Shown in pieces: positions 1-5,624 of a DNA stretch of 7,834 bases (its first letter is position 1; each line of letters opens with the position of its first letter). This DNA comes from Clostridia bacterium (GTDB lineage: Bacteria; Bacillota; Clostridia; RGIG6154), in NCBI GenBank assembly GCA_017523005.1, contig JAFWXG010000182.1, positions 1-7,834 of the forward strand, written 5' to 3'. The notes below the pieces were generated by a model. The model made no database searches. It was not told the DNA's origin and worked only from the letters and a program-made list of their open reading frames with translations. A program made the position numbers and the translations under genes.

Positions 1-1114
1 CAAAACCACGAGCTGTTACTGCAGGTGCACCAATTCTGATACCGCTTGTAATGAACGGACTCTGTTTATCAAATGGGATAGCGTTTTTGTTAACAGTAAT
101 ATGAACACTGTCAAGTCTTGCTTCCAATTCTTTACCTGTAATGCCGTTTTCAGTTAAATCAAGTAAGATTAAGTGGTTATCTGTACCGCCTGATACCATT
201 TTAATTCCGTTTTCTTCTAATGTTTTAGCAAGCTGAGCGGCATTTTTTATAATCTGTTGCTGATATGCCTTAAATTCTTCTGTTAATGCTTCTCCAAAGC
301 AGACTGCTTTTGCAGCAATAATATGCATCAAAGGACCGCCCTGATTTCCAGGGAATACAGCTTTATCAATCTGTTTTGCAAACTCTTCTTTACATAAAAT
401 CATACCGCCACGAGGTCCGCGTAAGGTTTTATGTGTTGTTGTAGTTACAAAGTCTGCATAAGGAACTGGACTTGGATGAAGTCCCGCTGCAACTAAACCT
501 GCAATGTGTGCCATGTCAACCATAAGATAAGCACCAACTTTTTTTGCAATTTCAGAGAAACGCTTAAAGTCGATTACTCTTGGGTATGCGCTCGCACCTG
601 CAACAATGAGTTTTGGTTTGTGTTCTACAGCAAGGCGTTCAACTTCATCATAGTCGATTGTGTTTGTGTCTTCTGTTACACCGTAAGGAACAATATTAAA
701 ATATGAACCAGACATATTTACAGGGCTACCATGAGTCAAGTGACCGCCATGTGCCAAATTCATGCCAAGGATTGTGTCACCAGGTTTTAAGACTGCAAAA
801 TAAACTGCCATGTTTGCCTGAGCACCTGAATGTGGCTGAACATTTGCATGGTCTGCGCCGAAAATCTGTTTTGCTCTTTCGCGTGCCAAATCTTCAACAA
901 TATCAACTTTTTCACAACCGCCGTAATAACGCTTGCCAGGATAACCTTCTGCGTATTTATTTGTAAGTGGAGAGCCCATTGCTTCCATTACAGCTTCGCT
1001 TACGAAGTTTTCTGATGCAATCAATTCGATATTATTTCTTTGTCTGTTTGCCTCTGCTTCAATGGCTTCAGCTACAGCTAAATCTTGCTTTTTTATGTTT
1101 TCTAACTGGTACAT
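1..1114 (-). CDS. glyA: Serine hydroxymethyltransferase, 3' end beyond window
   Basis: This enzyme is a cytosolic PLP enzyme that interconverts serine plus tetrahydrofolate with glycine plus 5,10-methylene-tetrahydrofolate, the main source of one-carbon units. The reverse strand reads without interruption from ATG at 1114 to the left edge and gives 371 residues of the usual 410-415, so about 40 C-terminal residues are missing. Family landmarks seen in order are LIASENF (31-37), NKYAEGYPGKRYYGG (52-66), PHSGAQAN (94-101), LAHGGHLTHG (120-129), VDMAHIAGL (199-207), the PLP-lysine segment TTTTHKTLRGPRGG with the Schiff-base lysine at K229, and PGNQGGPL (255-262). The start is fixed by an AAAGGA ribosome site at 1123-1128, eight bases upstream, and by the match to family N-termini. 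It has its own promoter and is transcribed away from the ATP-grasp gene. Nothing in the visible part looks damaged. Confidence 0.98.
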   Translation of the reverse strand, partial: MYQLENIKKQDLAVAEAIEAEANRQRNNIELIASENFVSEAVMEAMGSPLTNKYAEGYPGKRYYGGCEKVDIVEDLARERAKQIFGADHANVQPHSGAQANMAVYFAVLKPGDTILGMNLAHGGHLTHGSPVNMSGSYFNIVPYGVTEDTNTIDYDEVERLAVEHKPKLIVAGASAYPRVIDFKRFSEIAKKVGAYLMVDMAHIAGLVAAGLHPSPVPYADFVTTTTHKTLRGPRGGMILCKEEFAKQIDKAVFPGNQGGPLMHIIAAKAVCFGEALTEEFKAYQQQIIKNAAQLAKTLEENGIKMVSGGTDNHLILLDLTENGITGKELEARLDSVHITVNKNAIPFDKQSPFITSGIRIGAPAVTARGF

Positions 1115-1161
1115 TTTTAATATCCTTTCAATTAAATTTAATTTACAACACCCTACTCCAT

Positions 1162-1190
1162 AGTTTACCACTTTTCGTGCTTTATGTCAA
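1162..1190 (-). promoter_or_regulatory. Sigma-A type promoter of glyA
   Basis: On the reverse strand there is a perfect -35 box TTGACA (1185-1190), a 17-bp spacer and a -10 box TAAACT (1162-1167). Transcription would begin near 1155, leaving a leader of about 40 nt before the glyA ATG, which is too short for a known riboswitch class. The -35 box lies only 12 bp from the -35 box of the divergent promoter. Confidence 0.85.
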
Positions 1191-1202
1191 CCCTTTTTAA
1201 CA

Positions 1203-1231
1203 TTGACAAAGGTTATTTTTTTTGCTAAACT
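1203..1231 (+). promoter_or_regulatory. Sigma-A type promoter of the ATP-grasp gene
   Basis: A perfect -35 box TTGACA (1203-1208) is followed by a 17-bp spacer and the -10 box TAAACT (1226-1231). Transcription would start near 1238, directly before the AAAGGGG ribosome site at 1239-1245, so the leader is very short (about 16 nt). Both hexamers and the spacer length are identical to those of the opposing glyA promoter. Confidence 0.83.
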
Positions 1232-1253
1232 ATCTATCAAAGGGGAATAAAAT

Positions 1254-2057
1254 ATGCGTGGATTTGTAGTTTATAATTTTAGCTTGAATATACCATCTTA
1301 CACAGAAAATGTACTGGCATTTTCTTTAGGATTAGGGCTTGATAAATTTTCGAACAAGGAAGTACTTTTAAACCTCGACAAAATGTCAGGCTATGATTTT
1401 TGTATCTTCTTAGACAAAGACATCTCTTTAGCTAAGATGCTTGAATTAAAAGGCATCAGGCTTTTTAACAGTTCAACTGCTATTGAAATTTGCGACAGCA
1501 AAGCATATACCTTTGTTGCCTTGAAAGATAAAATCCCTATGCCGCACACATATATTCCGCCTCTTTCTTTTAATTCTCCCGATTTTTATGTTCCCTATTC
1601 ATATCCTGTTGTGATTAAAGAATGTTACGGGTCACTTGGAAGTCAGGTATACTTAGCAAAAAATGAAGAAATGGCACAAAAAATCATATCTTCACTAAAC
1701 GGCAGACCATTTATTATTCAGGAATATATAGAAACATCAGGCACAGATTACAGGCTATATACTGTAGGCAAAAAAGTTGTGGCATCAATGAAGAGAGAAA
1801 ACAAAAAAGACTTCCGTGCGAACTGCGAATTAGGTGGTGTTGCAACTGATTTCAAGCCAACTTCAGCCATGATAGAAATAGCAGAAAATTCATCTGAAAT
1901 TTTAGATTTAGACTTTGGCGGAATTGATATTTTAGACACCCCTGACGGCCCGAAACTGTTAGAAGTAAATTCATCCGCCATGGTTAATCACATTCAAAAA
2001 GTGACAGGAACAAATATTCCTTCCTTACTTTTAGAACACATTAAAAAAAGTTTATAA
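1254..2057 (+). CDS. RimK-type ATP-grasp ligase, substrate unknown
   Basis: This is a 267-residue ATP-grasp enzyme of the RimK-like branch. The family uses ATP to make an acyl-phosphate on a carboxylate and then joins it to an amine or thiol, for example in glutamate ligation. Residues 1-90 form a divergent N-terminal domain. The ATP-grasp fold follows: VVIKECYGSLGS (119-130) with the nucleotide-binding lysine K122, FIIQEYI (153-159), the RimK-like TDYRLYTVG (164-172), DFRAN then GG (186-195), FGGIDIL (221-227) and the metal-binding EVNSSA (237-242). The length is a little under the roughly 300 of E. coli RimK. A ribosome site AAAGGGG lies nine bases before the ATG. The gene is a single unit with its own promoter and a terminator just after the stop. 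No peptide substrate, transporter or partner gene lies beside it, so the acceptor cannot be named. The fold is clear, the function is not. Confidence 0.85.
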   Translation: MRGFVVYNFSLNIPSYTENVLAFSLGLGLDKFSNKEVLLNLDKMSGYDFCIFLDKDISLAKMLELKGIRLFNSSTAIEICDSKAYTFVALKDKIPMPHTYIPPLSFNSPDFYVPYSYPVVIKECYGSLGSQVYLAKNEEMAQKIISSLNGRPFIIQEYIETSGTDYRLYTVGKKVVASMKRENKKDFRANCELGGVATDFKPTSAMIEIAENSSEILDLDFGGIDILDTPDGPKLLEVNSSAMVNHIQKVTGTNIPSLLLEHIKKSL

Positions 2058-2058
2058 C

Positions 2059-2086
2059 AAAAAGCTTGCCGTGTAGCAAGCTTTTT
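2059..2086. terminator. Shared bidirectional terminator hairpin
   Basis: An 11-bp perfect stem (2059-2069 with 2076-2086) closes on a six-base loop. The arms carry A-runs and T-runs at their outer ends, so on either strand the GC-containing stem is followed by U residues. It starts two bases after the ATP-grasp stop and ends three bases from the stop of the convergent gene, so it can end transcription from both sides. Confidence 0.9.
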
Positions 2087-2089
2087 AAA

Positions 2090-2896
2090 TTAGAATCGTA
2101 AGATGTTTATATTTTTTAACAACTTAATACCGGAAATGTTTTTCTTCAGGAATATAATTACTAAAATTACGGCAACTGCTACCAAGACAAAGACTACGGC
2201 AATTATCGGCATTTTATTATTCTTTTGTTCAGTTATTCCACCTCCGCCACCGATAAGCATCTGCCCATCATTTTGAGTTACTTCAAGCTTTTCGTTAAAC
2301 AACTGCACAACATTTTGTTTTTCATCCTTGTTTGCAATTTCTGCTTCTATATCAGCAACATCTAATTCTATGTAACGCTCCACCCCATTTTCGGTAACAA
2401 GAAATCCGTCTATATCATTTCTTACTTTTACATATTTGACATTTTTAAATTCTAAAGCCTCTGCTACCTTAACAAAATTATCTGCAAGTGAACCTGCATG
2501 TACACACAAAACTCTGTACCCATCGCCCTTTTTTACGATTTCAACAACATCTACAGGTCTTTCTGATACAATTATCGGAAAATAATAAGTACCGCTTGGC
2601 TTAAGACATTCTGTTACTTTATCAACTCCGTTTTTTACTGCTTTTAAAAATTTATCATCGTCTATTTCATAGCACTTAAAGCCTTCTCCAAATCTTATTG
2701 TGCTCAAATCATCGTCCGGTTTTATATTGAAATCTTCTGGAGCACCTTTAAGCGGAGCTATTATTGTTTCATAATTTTCGATTGTTTTATTTTCCAAAAG
2801 TTCTTTTATTTTACCAAGCTCAGAAGTTCCGTCAGCAAATACACTTATATTAAAAATAAATAAAAGGAATAAACTAAGTATAATTATTTTTTTCAT
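2090..2896 (-). CDS. Exported protein with C-terminal membrane anchor, unknown function
   Basis: I do not recognise this 268-residue protein. The N-terminus MKKIIILSLFLLFIFNISVFA is a typical Sec signal peptide with probable cleavage after A21. Residues 22-210 form a soluble, rather acidic domain with only three cysteines. Residues 215-220 are a short glycine linker, followed by a charged stretch. Residues 230-250 are one strongly hydrophobic helix, and the tail that follows is basic (KKN..K..K..R). That predicts an outer-surface domain held by one membrane helix with a short cytoplasmic tail. There is no LPxTG signal or lipobox. An AAAGGAG ribosome site (2907-2913) lies ten bases before the ATG and supports this start. 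It appears to be transcribed alone from its own extended -10 promoter. A surface sensor or envelope-stress protein is possible, but nothing in the sequence shows it. Confidence 0.75.
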   Translation of the reverse strand: MKKIIILSLFLLFIFNISVFADGTSELGKIKELLENKTIENYETIIAPLKGAPEDFNIKPDDDLSTIRFGEGFKCYEIDDDKFLKAVKNGVDKVTECLKPSGTYYFPIIVSERPVDVVEIVKKGDGYRVLCVHAGSLADNFVKVAEALEFKNVKYVKVRNDIDGFLVTENGVERYIELDVADIEAEIANKDEKQNVVQLFNEKLEVTQNDGQMLIGGGGGITEQKNNKMPIIAVVFVLVAVAVILVIIFLKKNISGIKLLKNINILRF

Positions 2897-2933
2897 AAAT
2901 TAGTATCTCCTTTGATGTGTTTTTTTTGATAAA

Positions 2934-2962
2934 ATTATACCATAATAAAGGGGGTTGTGCAA
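2934..2962 (-). promoter_or_regulatory. Extended -10 promoter of the anchored-protein gene
   Basis: The reverse strand carries a consensus -10 TATAAT (2934-2939) preceded by TGG, an extended -10 (TGn). Seventeen bases upstream is a weak -35, TTGCAC (2957-2962). The strong extended -10 probably compensates for the poor -35. The predicted start lies about 15-20 bases before the ribosome site at 2907-2913. Confidence 0.7.
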
Positions 2963-3000
2963 GTATATTAGTGTAATTTGTGCCTTGATTTAACTTTTGC

Positions 3001-3140
3001 TTATGGGATACTCTGCATTTCACATTTTTTCGAACAGCCTTGCTGTTGCCGAAAAAATTGCTCATTCGAGACTCCACGGTTCGTATCACTTCGTGCTACG
3101 CCCGCTCCGACGAAACGCTCCGCGTTTCTCATCCCTTTTT
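3001..3140. other. GC-rich structured intergenic block, possible dispersed repeat
   Basis: This non-coding-looking block lies between the tRNA-Arg terminator and the promoter of the anchored-protein gene. Positions 3061-3135 are about 59% G+C (44 of 75), far above the AT-rich spacers around it. It contains a perfect 7-bp hairpin with a 3-base loop (GAAACGC 3112-3118 with GCGTTTC 3122-3128). A second hairpin has 14 paired positions and one 2-base bulge: 3025-3038 with 3042-3057, again with a 3-base loop. GGGAT (3005-3009) and ATCCC (3131-3135) could close the whole block. A 43-codon reverse frame (3132 down to 3001) exists, but its AAAAAGGG abuts the ATG with no spacing, so I do not call it a gene. 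The composition and nested short-loop hairpins suggest a mobile repeat unit or a structured RNA; copy number cannot be seen from one window. Confidence 0.45.
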
Positions 3141-3148
3141 AGTGTGCC

Positions 3149-3180
3149 AAAAAAATAAGACACCCTATTAGGTGTCTTAT
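3149..3180 (-). terminator. Rho-independent terminator of tRNA-Arg
   Basis: On the reverse strand, five bases after the tRNA CCA, a perfect 10-bp stem (3180-3171 with 3164-3155) closes on a six-base loop and is followed by a run of T (3154-3149). This is a textbook intrinsic terminator for a single-gene tRNA transcript. Beyond the T run the sequence again matches the tRNA tail in inverted form (see findings). Confidence 0.88.
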
Positions 3181-3185
3181 CTTTT

Positions 3186-3262
3186 TGGCACGCCCGAAGG
3201 GATTCGAACCCCTGACCTTTTGGTTCGTAGCCAAACACTCTATCCAGCTGAGCTACGGGCGC
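3186..3262 (-). tRNA. tRNA-Arg (anticodon ACG)
   Basis: This 77-base gene folds into a full cloverleaf on the reverse strand. The acceptor GCGCCCG pairs with CGGGCGT, ending in one G-U pair. The D arm is GCTC/GAGT, and the anticodon stem is TTTGG/CCAAA with loop CTACGAA, which gives anticodon ACG. The variable loop is AGGTC, and the T arm is AGGGG/CCCTT with TTCGAAT. The discriminator is G73, and the CCA end is encoded. ACG is normally deaminated to ICG and reads CGU, CGC and CGA arginine codons. It is flanked by its own promoter and terminator, so it is a stand-alone tRNA unit. Confidence 0.97.
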
Positions 3263-3291
3263 ATATCTTATTTATTTTTTACAGCCTAATT

Positions 3292-3320
3292 ATTGTACCA
3301 CAACTTTTTTTAAAAATCAA
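3292..3320 (-). promoter_or_regulatory. Promoter of tRNA-Arg
   Basis: The reverse strand has an extended -10, TGG then TACAAT (3292-3297), a 17-bp spacer, and a -35 TTGATT (3315-3320). Transcription would begin around 3285, giving a 5' leader of about 20-25 nt to be removed by RNase P before the mature 5' end at 3262. Confidence 0.75.
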
Positions 3321-3360
3321 GTATATTTTGAAATTTTTTTGTTATTTTATCAAAAAGGTG

Positions 3361-3389
3361 TTGCACGCTTTCTATTATTATGATAAAAT
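3361..3389 (+). promoter_or_regulatory. Promoter of the yebC-trmL-rapZ-whiA-dnaE run
   Basis: A -35 TTGCAC (3361-3366) is followed by a 17-bp spacer and the extended -10 TGA-TAAAAT (-10 at 3384-3389). The -35 is weak, as in the anchored-protein promoter. The predicted start near 3396 falls inside the inverted repeat at 3385-3421. This is the only clear promoter I see for the five-gene run. Confidence 0.65.
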
Positions 3390-3421
3390 ATAGTATGTAA
3401 ATTATGAGTATACTATATTTT
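3385..3421. repeat. Perfect 12-bp inverted repeat at the yebC promoter
   Basis: The arms 3385-3396 and 3410-3421 are exact reverse complements of each other, separated by 13 bp. The left arm covers most of the -10 box and the predicted start point, and the right arm ends one base before the ribosome-site region GAAAGGA (3422-3428). The half-site spacing of about 25 bp centre to centre would suit a dimeric repressor. An RNA hairpin is less likely, because transcription seems to start within the left arm. Confidence 0.6.
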
Positions 3422-3440
3422 GAAAGGACGGATATGTGCC

Positions 3441-4169
3441 ATGTCAGGACATTCCAAGTGGAACAATATTAAAAATAAAAAGGAAAAGAGCGACAGTCAG
3501 CGCGCCAAGATTTTTACAAAGTTTGGAAGAGAAATTGCTGTTGCTGTTAAAGAGGGCGGTCCAGACCCCGACTCTAATGCGCGTTTGCGTGATGTAATCG
3601 CAAAAGCAAAAGCACAAAATGTACCTAACGAAAACATTACAAGAAGTATTAAAAAAGCAGCAGGCGAAGGCGGCGGTGCTGACTACGAAAGCATTACTTA
3701 TGAAGGATATGGTCCATCAGGTGTTGCTGTAATTGTTGAAACCTTAACCGAAAACAGAAATCGTACCGCATCCGATGTTCGTCATGCTTTTGACAAATGT
3801 GGCGGTAATCTCGGTACTGTTGGTTGCGTTAGTTATATGTTTGATAAAAAAGGCATCATAATTATTGACAACGAAGACCAAGATTTAGACGAAGATACTG
3901 TTATGATGGACGCTTTAGATGCTGGTGCATCTGATTTTTCAGGCGGAGAAGGCTTCTTTGAAGTACAGACAGAGCCATCAGACTTTGGTGTAATCTGCGA
4001 CGCTTTAGAGCAAAAAGGCTATAAATTCTCACAGGCTGAAGTGGAATTTGTTCCCCAGACTACAGTCGAACTTACAGATGAAACTGCAATCAAGAATATG
4101 AACAAGCTTATTGATATGCTTGAAGATAATGACGATGTTCAGAACATTTCCCATAACTGGGAGGAATAA
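3441..4169 (+). CDS. yebC: YebC/TACO1-family translation factor
   Basis: This is a full-length 242-residue YebC/PmpR/TACO1-family protein; the usual length is 240-250. Bacterial members were long described as transcriptional regulators, and more recent work links them to ribosomes and to relief of stalling at proline-rich stretches. Seen here are the hallmark N-terminus MSGHSKWNNIK (1-11), NARLRDVIAKAKAQNVP (46-62), YEGYGPSGVAVIVE (87-100), LTENRNRTASDVRHAF (102-117) and GGNLGTVGCVSYMF (121-134), followed by the acidic C-terminal domains. The start at 3441 is chosen because the family begins with MSGHSKW; AAAGGA lies 12 bases upstream. A TTG at 3420 is in frame but would add seven unconserved residues and overlap the ribosome site. 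It is first in the operon, and its last codons contain the ribosome site of trmL. Confidence 0.96.
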   Translation: MSGHSKWNNIKNKKEKSDSQRAKIFTKFGREIAVAVKEGGPDPDSNARLRDVIAKAKAQNVPNENITRSIKKAAGEGGGADYESITYEGYGPSGVAVIVETLTENRNRTASDVRHAFDKCGGNLGTVGCVSYMFDKKGIIIIDNEDQDLDEDTVMMDALDAGASDFSGGEGFFEVQTEPSDFGVICDALEQKGYKFSQAEVEFVPQTTVELTDETAIKNMNKLIDMLEDNDDVQNISHNWEE

Positions 4170-4172
4170 TAG

Positions 4173-4670
4173 ATGGCAAGACTTAACATTGTTCTGATTG
4201 AGCCTCAGATTCCCCAGAACACAGGCAACATTGTGCGTACTTGTGCGGCAACTAATGCAGTTTTGCATCTTGTAGGTCCTTTAGGATTTAAAATCGAGGA
4301 CAAGAAGTTAAAACGCGCTGGTCTTGATTACTGGCATCTTATGGAAATTCATCATTACAAAAATACAGAAGAATTTTTTGAAAAAACTTCAGGCGGTACT
4401 TATTTTTACTTTACAACAAAGGGATTAAACCGTCATACAGATGCGGTTTATCCTGACAACTGCTATTTAGTCTTCGGCAGAGAAGATGCTGGTCTTCCAG
4501 AGAAGTTACTCTATGAAAACAAAGAATACTGCGTTCGTGTGCCAATGCAAAACGATGCACGCAGTTTAAATCTTTCAAACACGGTCGCAATCGCAGTTTA
4601 TGAAACCTTAAGACAATGGGATTATCCCGAGCTTAAAACTGAAGGGGCACTTACCAAATATAATTGGTAA
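4173..4670 (+). CDS. trmL: tRNA (cytidine/uridine-34 2'-O)-methyltransferase TrmL
   Basis: This is a SPOUT-fold methyltransferase (YibK/CspR family). In this family SAM is used to methylate the 2'-OH of the wobble nucleotide of certain leucine tRNAs, which helps codon-anticodon pairing. The protein has 165 residues; family members are about 155-165. The SPOUT knot motifs are all present: PQIPQNTGNIVRTCAAT (11-27), LVFGREDAGLPEKL (99-112) and RSLNLSNTVAIAVYETLRQ (130-148). There is no N-terminal RNA-binding extension, which is typical of the minimal TrmL dimer. The start is sure: GGGAGG (4159-4164) inside the end of yebC lies eight bases before ATG, and only three bases separate the two genes, so they are translationally close. 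The target is inferred from the family. Confidence 0.94.
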   Translation: MARLNIVLIEPQIPQNTGNIVRTCAATNAVLHLVGPLGFKIEDKKLKRAGLDYWHLMEIHHYKNTEEFFEKTSGGTYFYFTTKGLNRHTDAVYPDNCYLVFGREDAGLPEKLLYENKEYCVRVPMQNDARSLNLSNTVAIAVYETLRQWDYPELKTEGALTKYNW

Positions 4671-4687
4671 ATATTAAAAGAAAGGGT

Positions 4688-5560
4688 GTGATTTCTATAA
4701 AAATTGTTATTGTAACAGGTATGTCTGGTGCAGGAAAATCAAGTGCAATGAAATGTCTTGAAGATTTTGGATTCTATTGTATTGACAATATGCCTCCAAT
4801 CCTAATACCAAAATTTGTAGAAATTTCCACCAATGCAGGCGGTGTAATTGATAAAGTAGCATTAGTAACAGATATAAGAAGCCGTTCGCTTTTTTCTGAC
4901 CTCTTAAACACTTTAGACCAAATGAAAAACGGCGAACATGAATGTGAAATCTTGTTTTTAGATGCTCATGATGATGTACTTATCAAGCGTTACAAAGAAA
5001 CACGCCGTCAGCATCCATTATCCCTTGACGGAAAAATCATTGATGGTATCAATAAAGAACGCGAACTTATGGCAAAGGTGCGCCAGCGTGCTGACCACAT
5101 TATAGATACAACCAAACTTTTAACAAGAGATTTAAGAAGTGAGCTTTCCAATATCTATGTTTCGGGCGGAAGCTATGACGGTCTTATTTTAGATGTTATG
5201 TCCTTTGGCTATAAATATGGAATTCCAAACGACGCTGACCTTGTGCTTGATGTAAGATTTTTACCAAATCCATTTTATATTGCAGAACTTAAACCGCAAA
5301 CAGGTTTAAACAAAGATGTTCAGGATTTTGTATTGTGTCACGAGCAAACACAGGAATTCCTCAAAAAAATTACCGATTTATTAGAATATTTAATACCCTT
5401 TTACAAACAAGAGGGCAAAAACCAGTTAGTAATAGCTATCGGCTGTACAGGCGGAAAACACAGGTCTGTCACTATTACCGAGGTTATAAGCAAGCATCTT
5501 AAAGATAGCAACCATCGTGTGCTTACTCATCACAGAGATATTGACAAAGACAGTAAATAA
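4688..5560 (+). CDS. rapZ: RapZ/YvcJ family P-loop nucleotide-binding protein
   Basis: This is a full-length RapZ (YvcJ) protein, about 290 residues. In Enterobacteria RapZ is the RNA-binding adaptor that controls GlmS and so cell-wall amino-sugar supply. In Firmicutes YvcJ binds and hydrolyses GTP/ATP, and its role is less settled. Numbering from GTG 4688, the Walker A GMSGAGKS is at 11-18, DNMPP at 33-37, DTTKLLTRDLR at 140-150, the C-terminal DVRFLPNPFYI at 188-198 and GCTGGKHRS at 252-260. The start is uncertain. GTG 4688 is the nearest standard start codon, but the ribosome-like AAAGGG (4681-4686) is only one base away. The family N-terminus (MKFVIVTG type) aligns with an ATA codon at 4697. 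TTG 4664 overlaps the trmL stop. Downstream comes whiA, without the usual yvcK between them. Confidence 0.94.
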   Translation: MISIKIVIVTGMSGAGKSSAMKCLEDFGFYCIDNMPPILIPKFVEISTNAGGVIDKVALVTDIRSRSLFSDLLNTLDQMKNGEHECEILFLDAHDDVLIKRYKETRRQHPLSLDGKIIDGINKERELMAKVRQRADHIIDTTKLLTRDLRSELSNIYVSGGSYDGLILDVMSFGYKYGIPNDADLVLDVRFLPNPFYIAELKPQTGLNKDVQDFVLCHEQTQEFLKKITDLLEYLIPFYKQEGKNQLVIAIGCTGGKHRSVTITEVISKHLKDSNHRVLTHHRDIDKDSK

Positions 5561-5567
5561 ATCAATT

Positions 5568-5597
5568 CGCCTTATGTTTATATTTAAATATAAGGCG
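5568..5597 (+). terminator. Strong hairpin between rapZ and whiA (terminator or attenuator)
   Basis: A 13-bp stem with one G-U pair (5568-5580 with 5585-5597; outer part CGCCTTAT/ATAAGGCG) closes on a 4-base loop, starting eight bases after the rapZ stop. The following sequence begins TTTAAATT, so the U-tract is short and imperfect. This suggests partial termination or an RNA-processing/stability element rather than full termination, since no clear promoter for whiA lies downstream. Confidence 0.5.
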
Positions 5598-5624
5598 TTT
5601 AAATTATATTAACGGGGTGAGATT

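Noticed and set aside
506..1200. Several + frames of 61-87 codons opposite glyA
   Set aside because: They lie antisense to a clearly coding glyA, have no ribosome sites or family features, and are shadows of its codon pattern.
2874..3089. 71-codon reverse frame over the GC-rich block (MIRTVESRMSNFFGN...)
   Set aside because: It overlaps the start of the anchored-protein gene and its promoter, and has no credible ribosome site. The block is better described as a structured element.
3172..3393. 73-codon + frame beginning with GTPEGIRTPDLL
   Set aside because: It is the antisense of tRNA-Arg. This peptide is a well-known spurious translation seen in many bacterial databases, and nothing supports expression.
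4029..4268. 79-codon reverse frame across the yebC-trmL junction
   Set aside because: It is antisense to two strongly conserved genes and shows no features of its own.
5541..5569. TTGACA at 5541 as a -35 box for whiA
   Set aside because: No acceptable -10 occurs 16-18 bp downstream, and the hexamer lies inside the rapZ codons for I-D-K.
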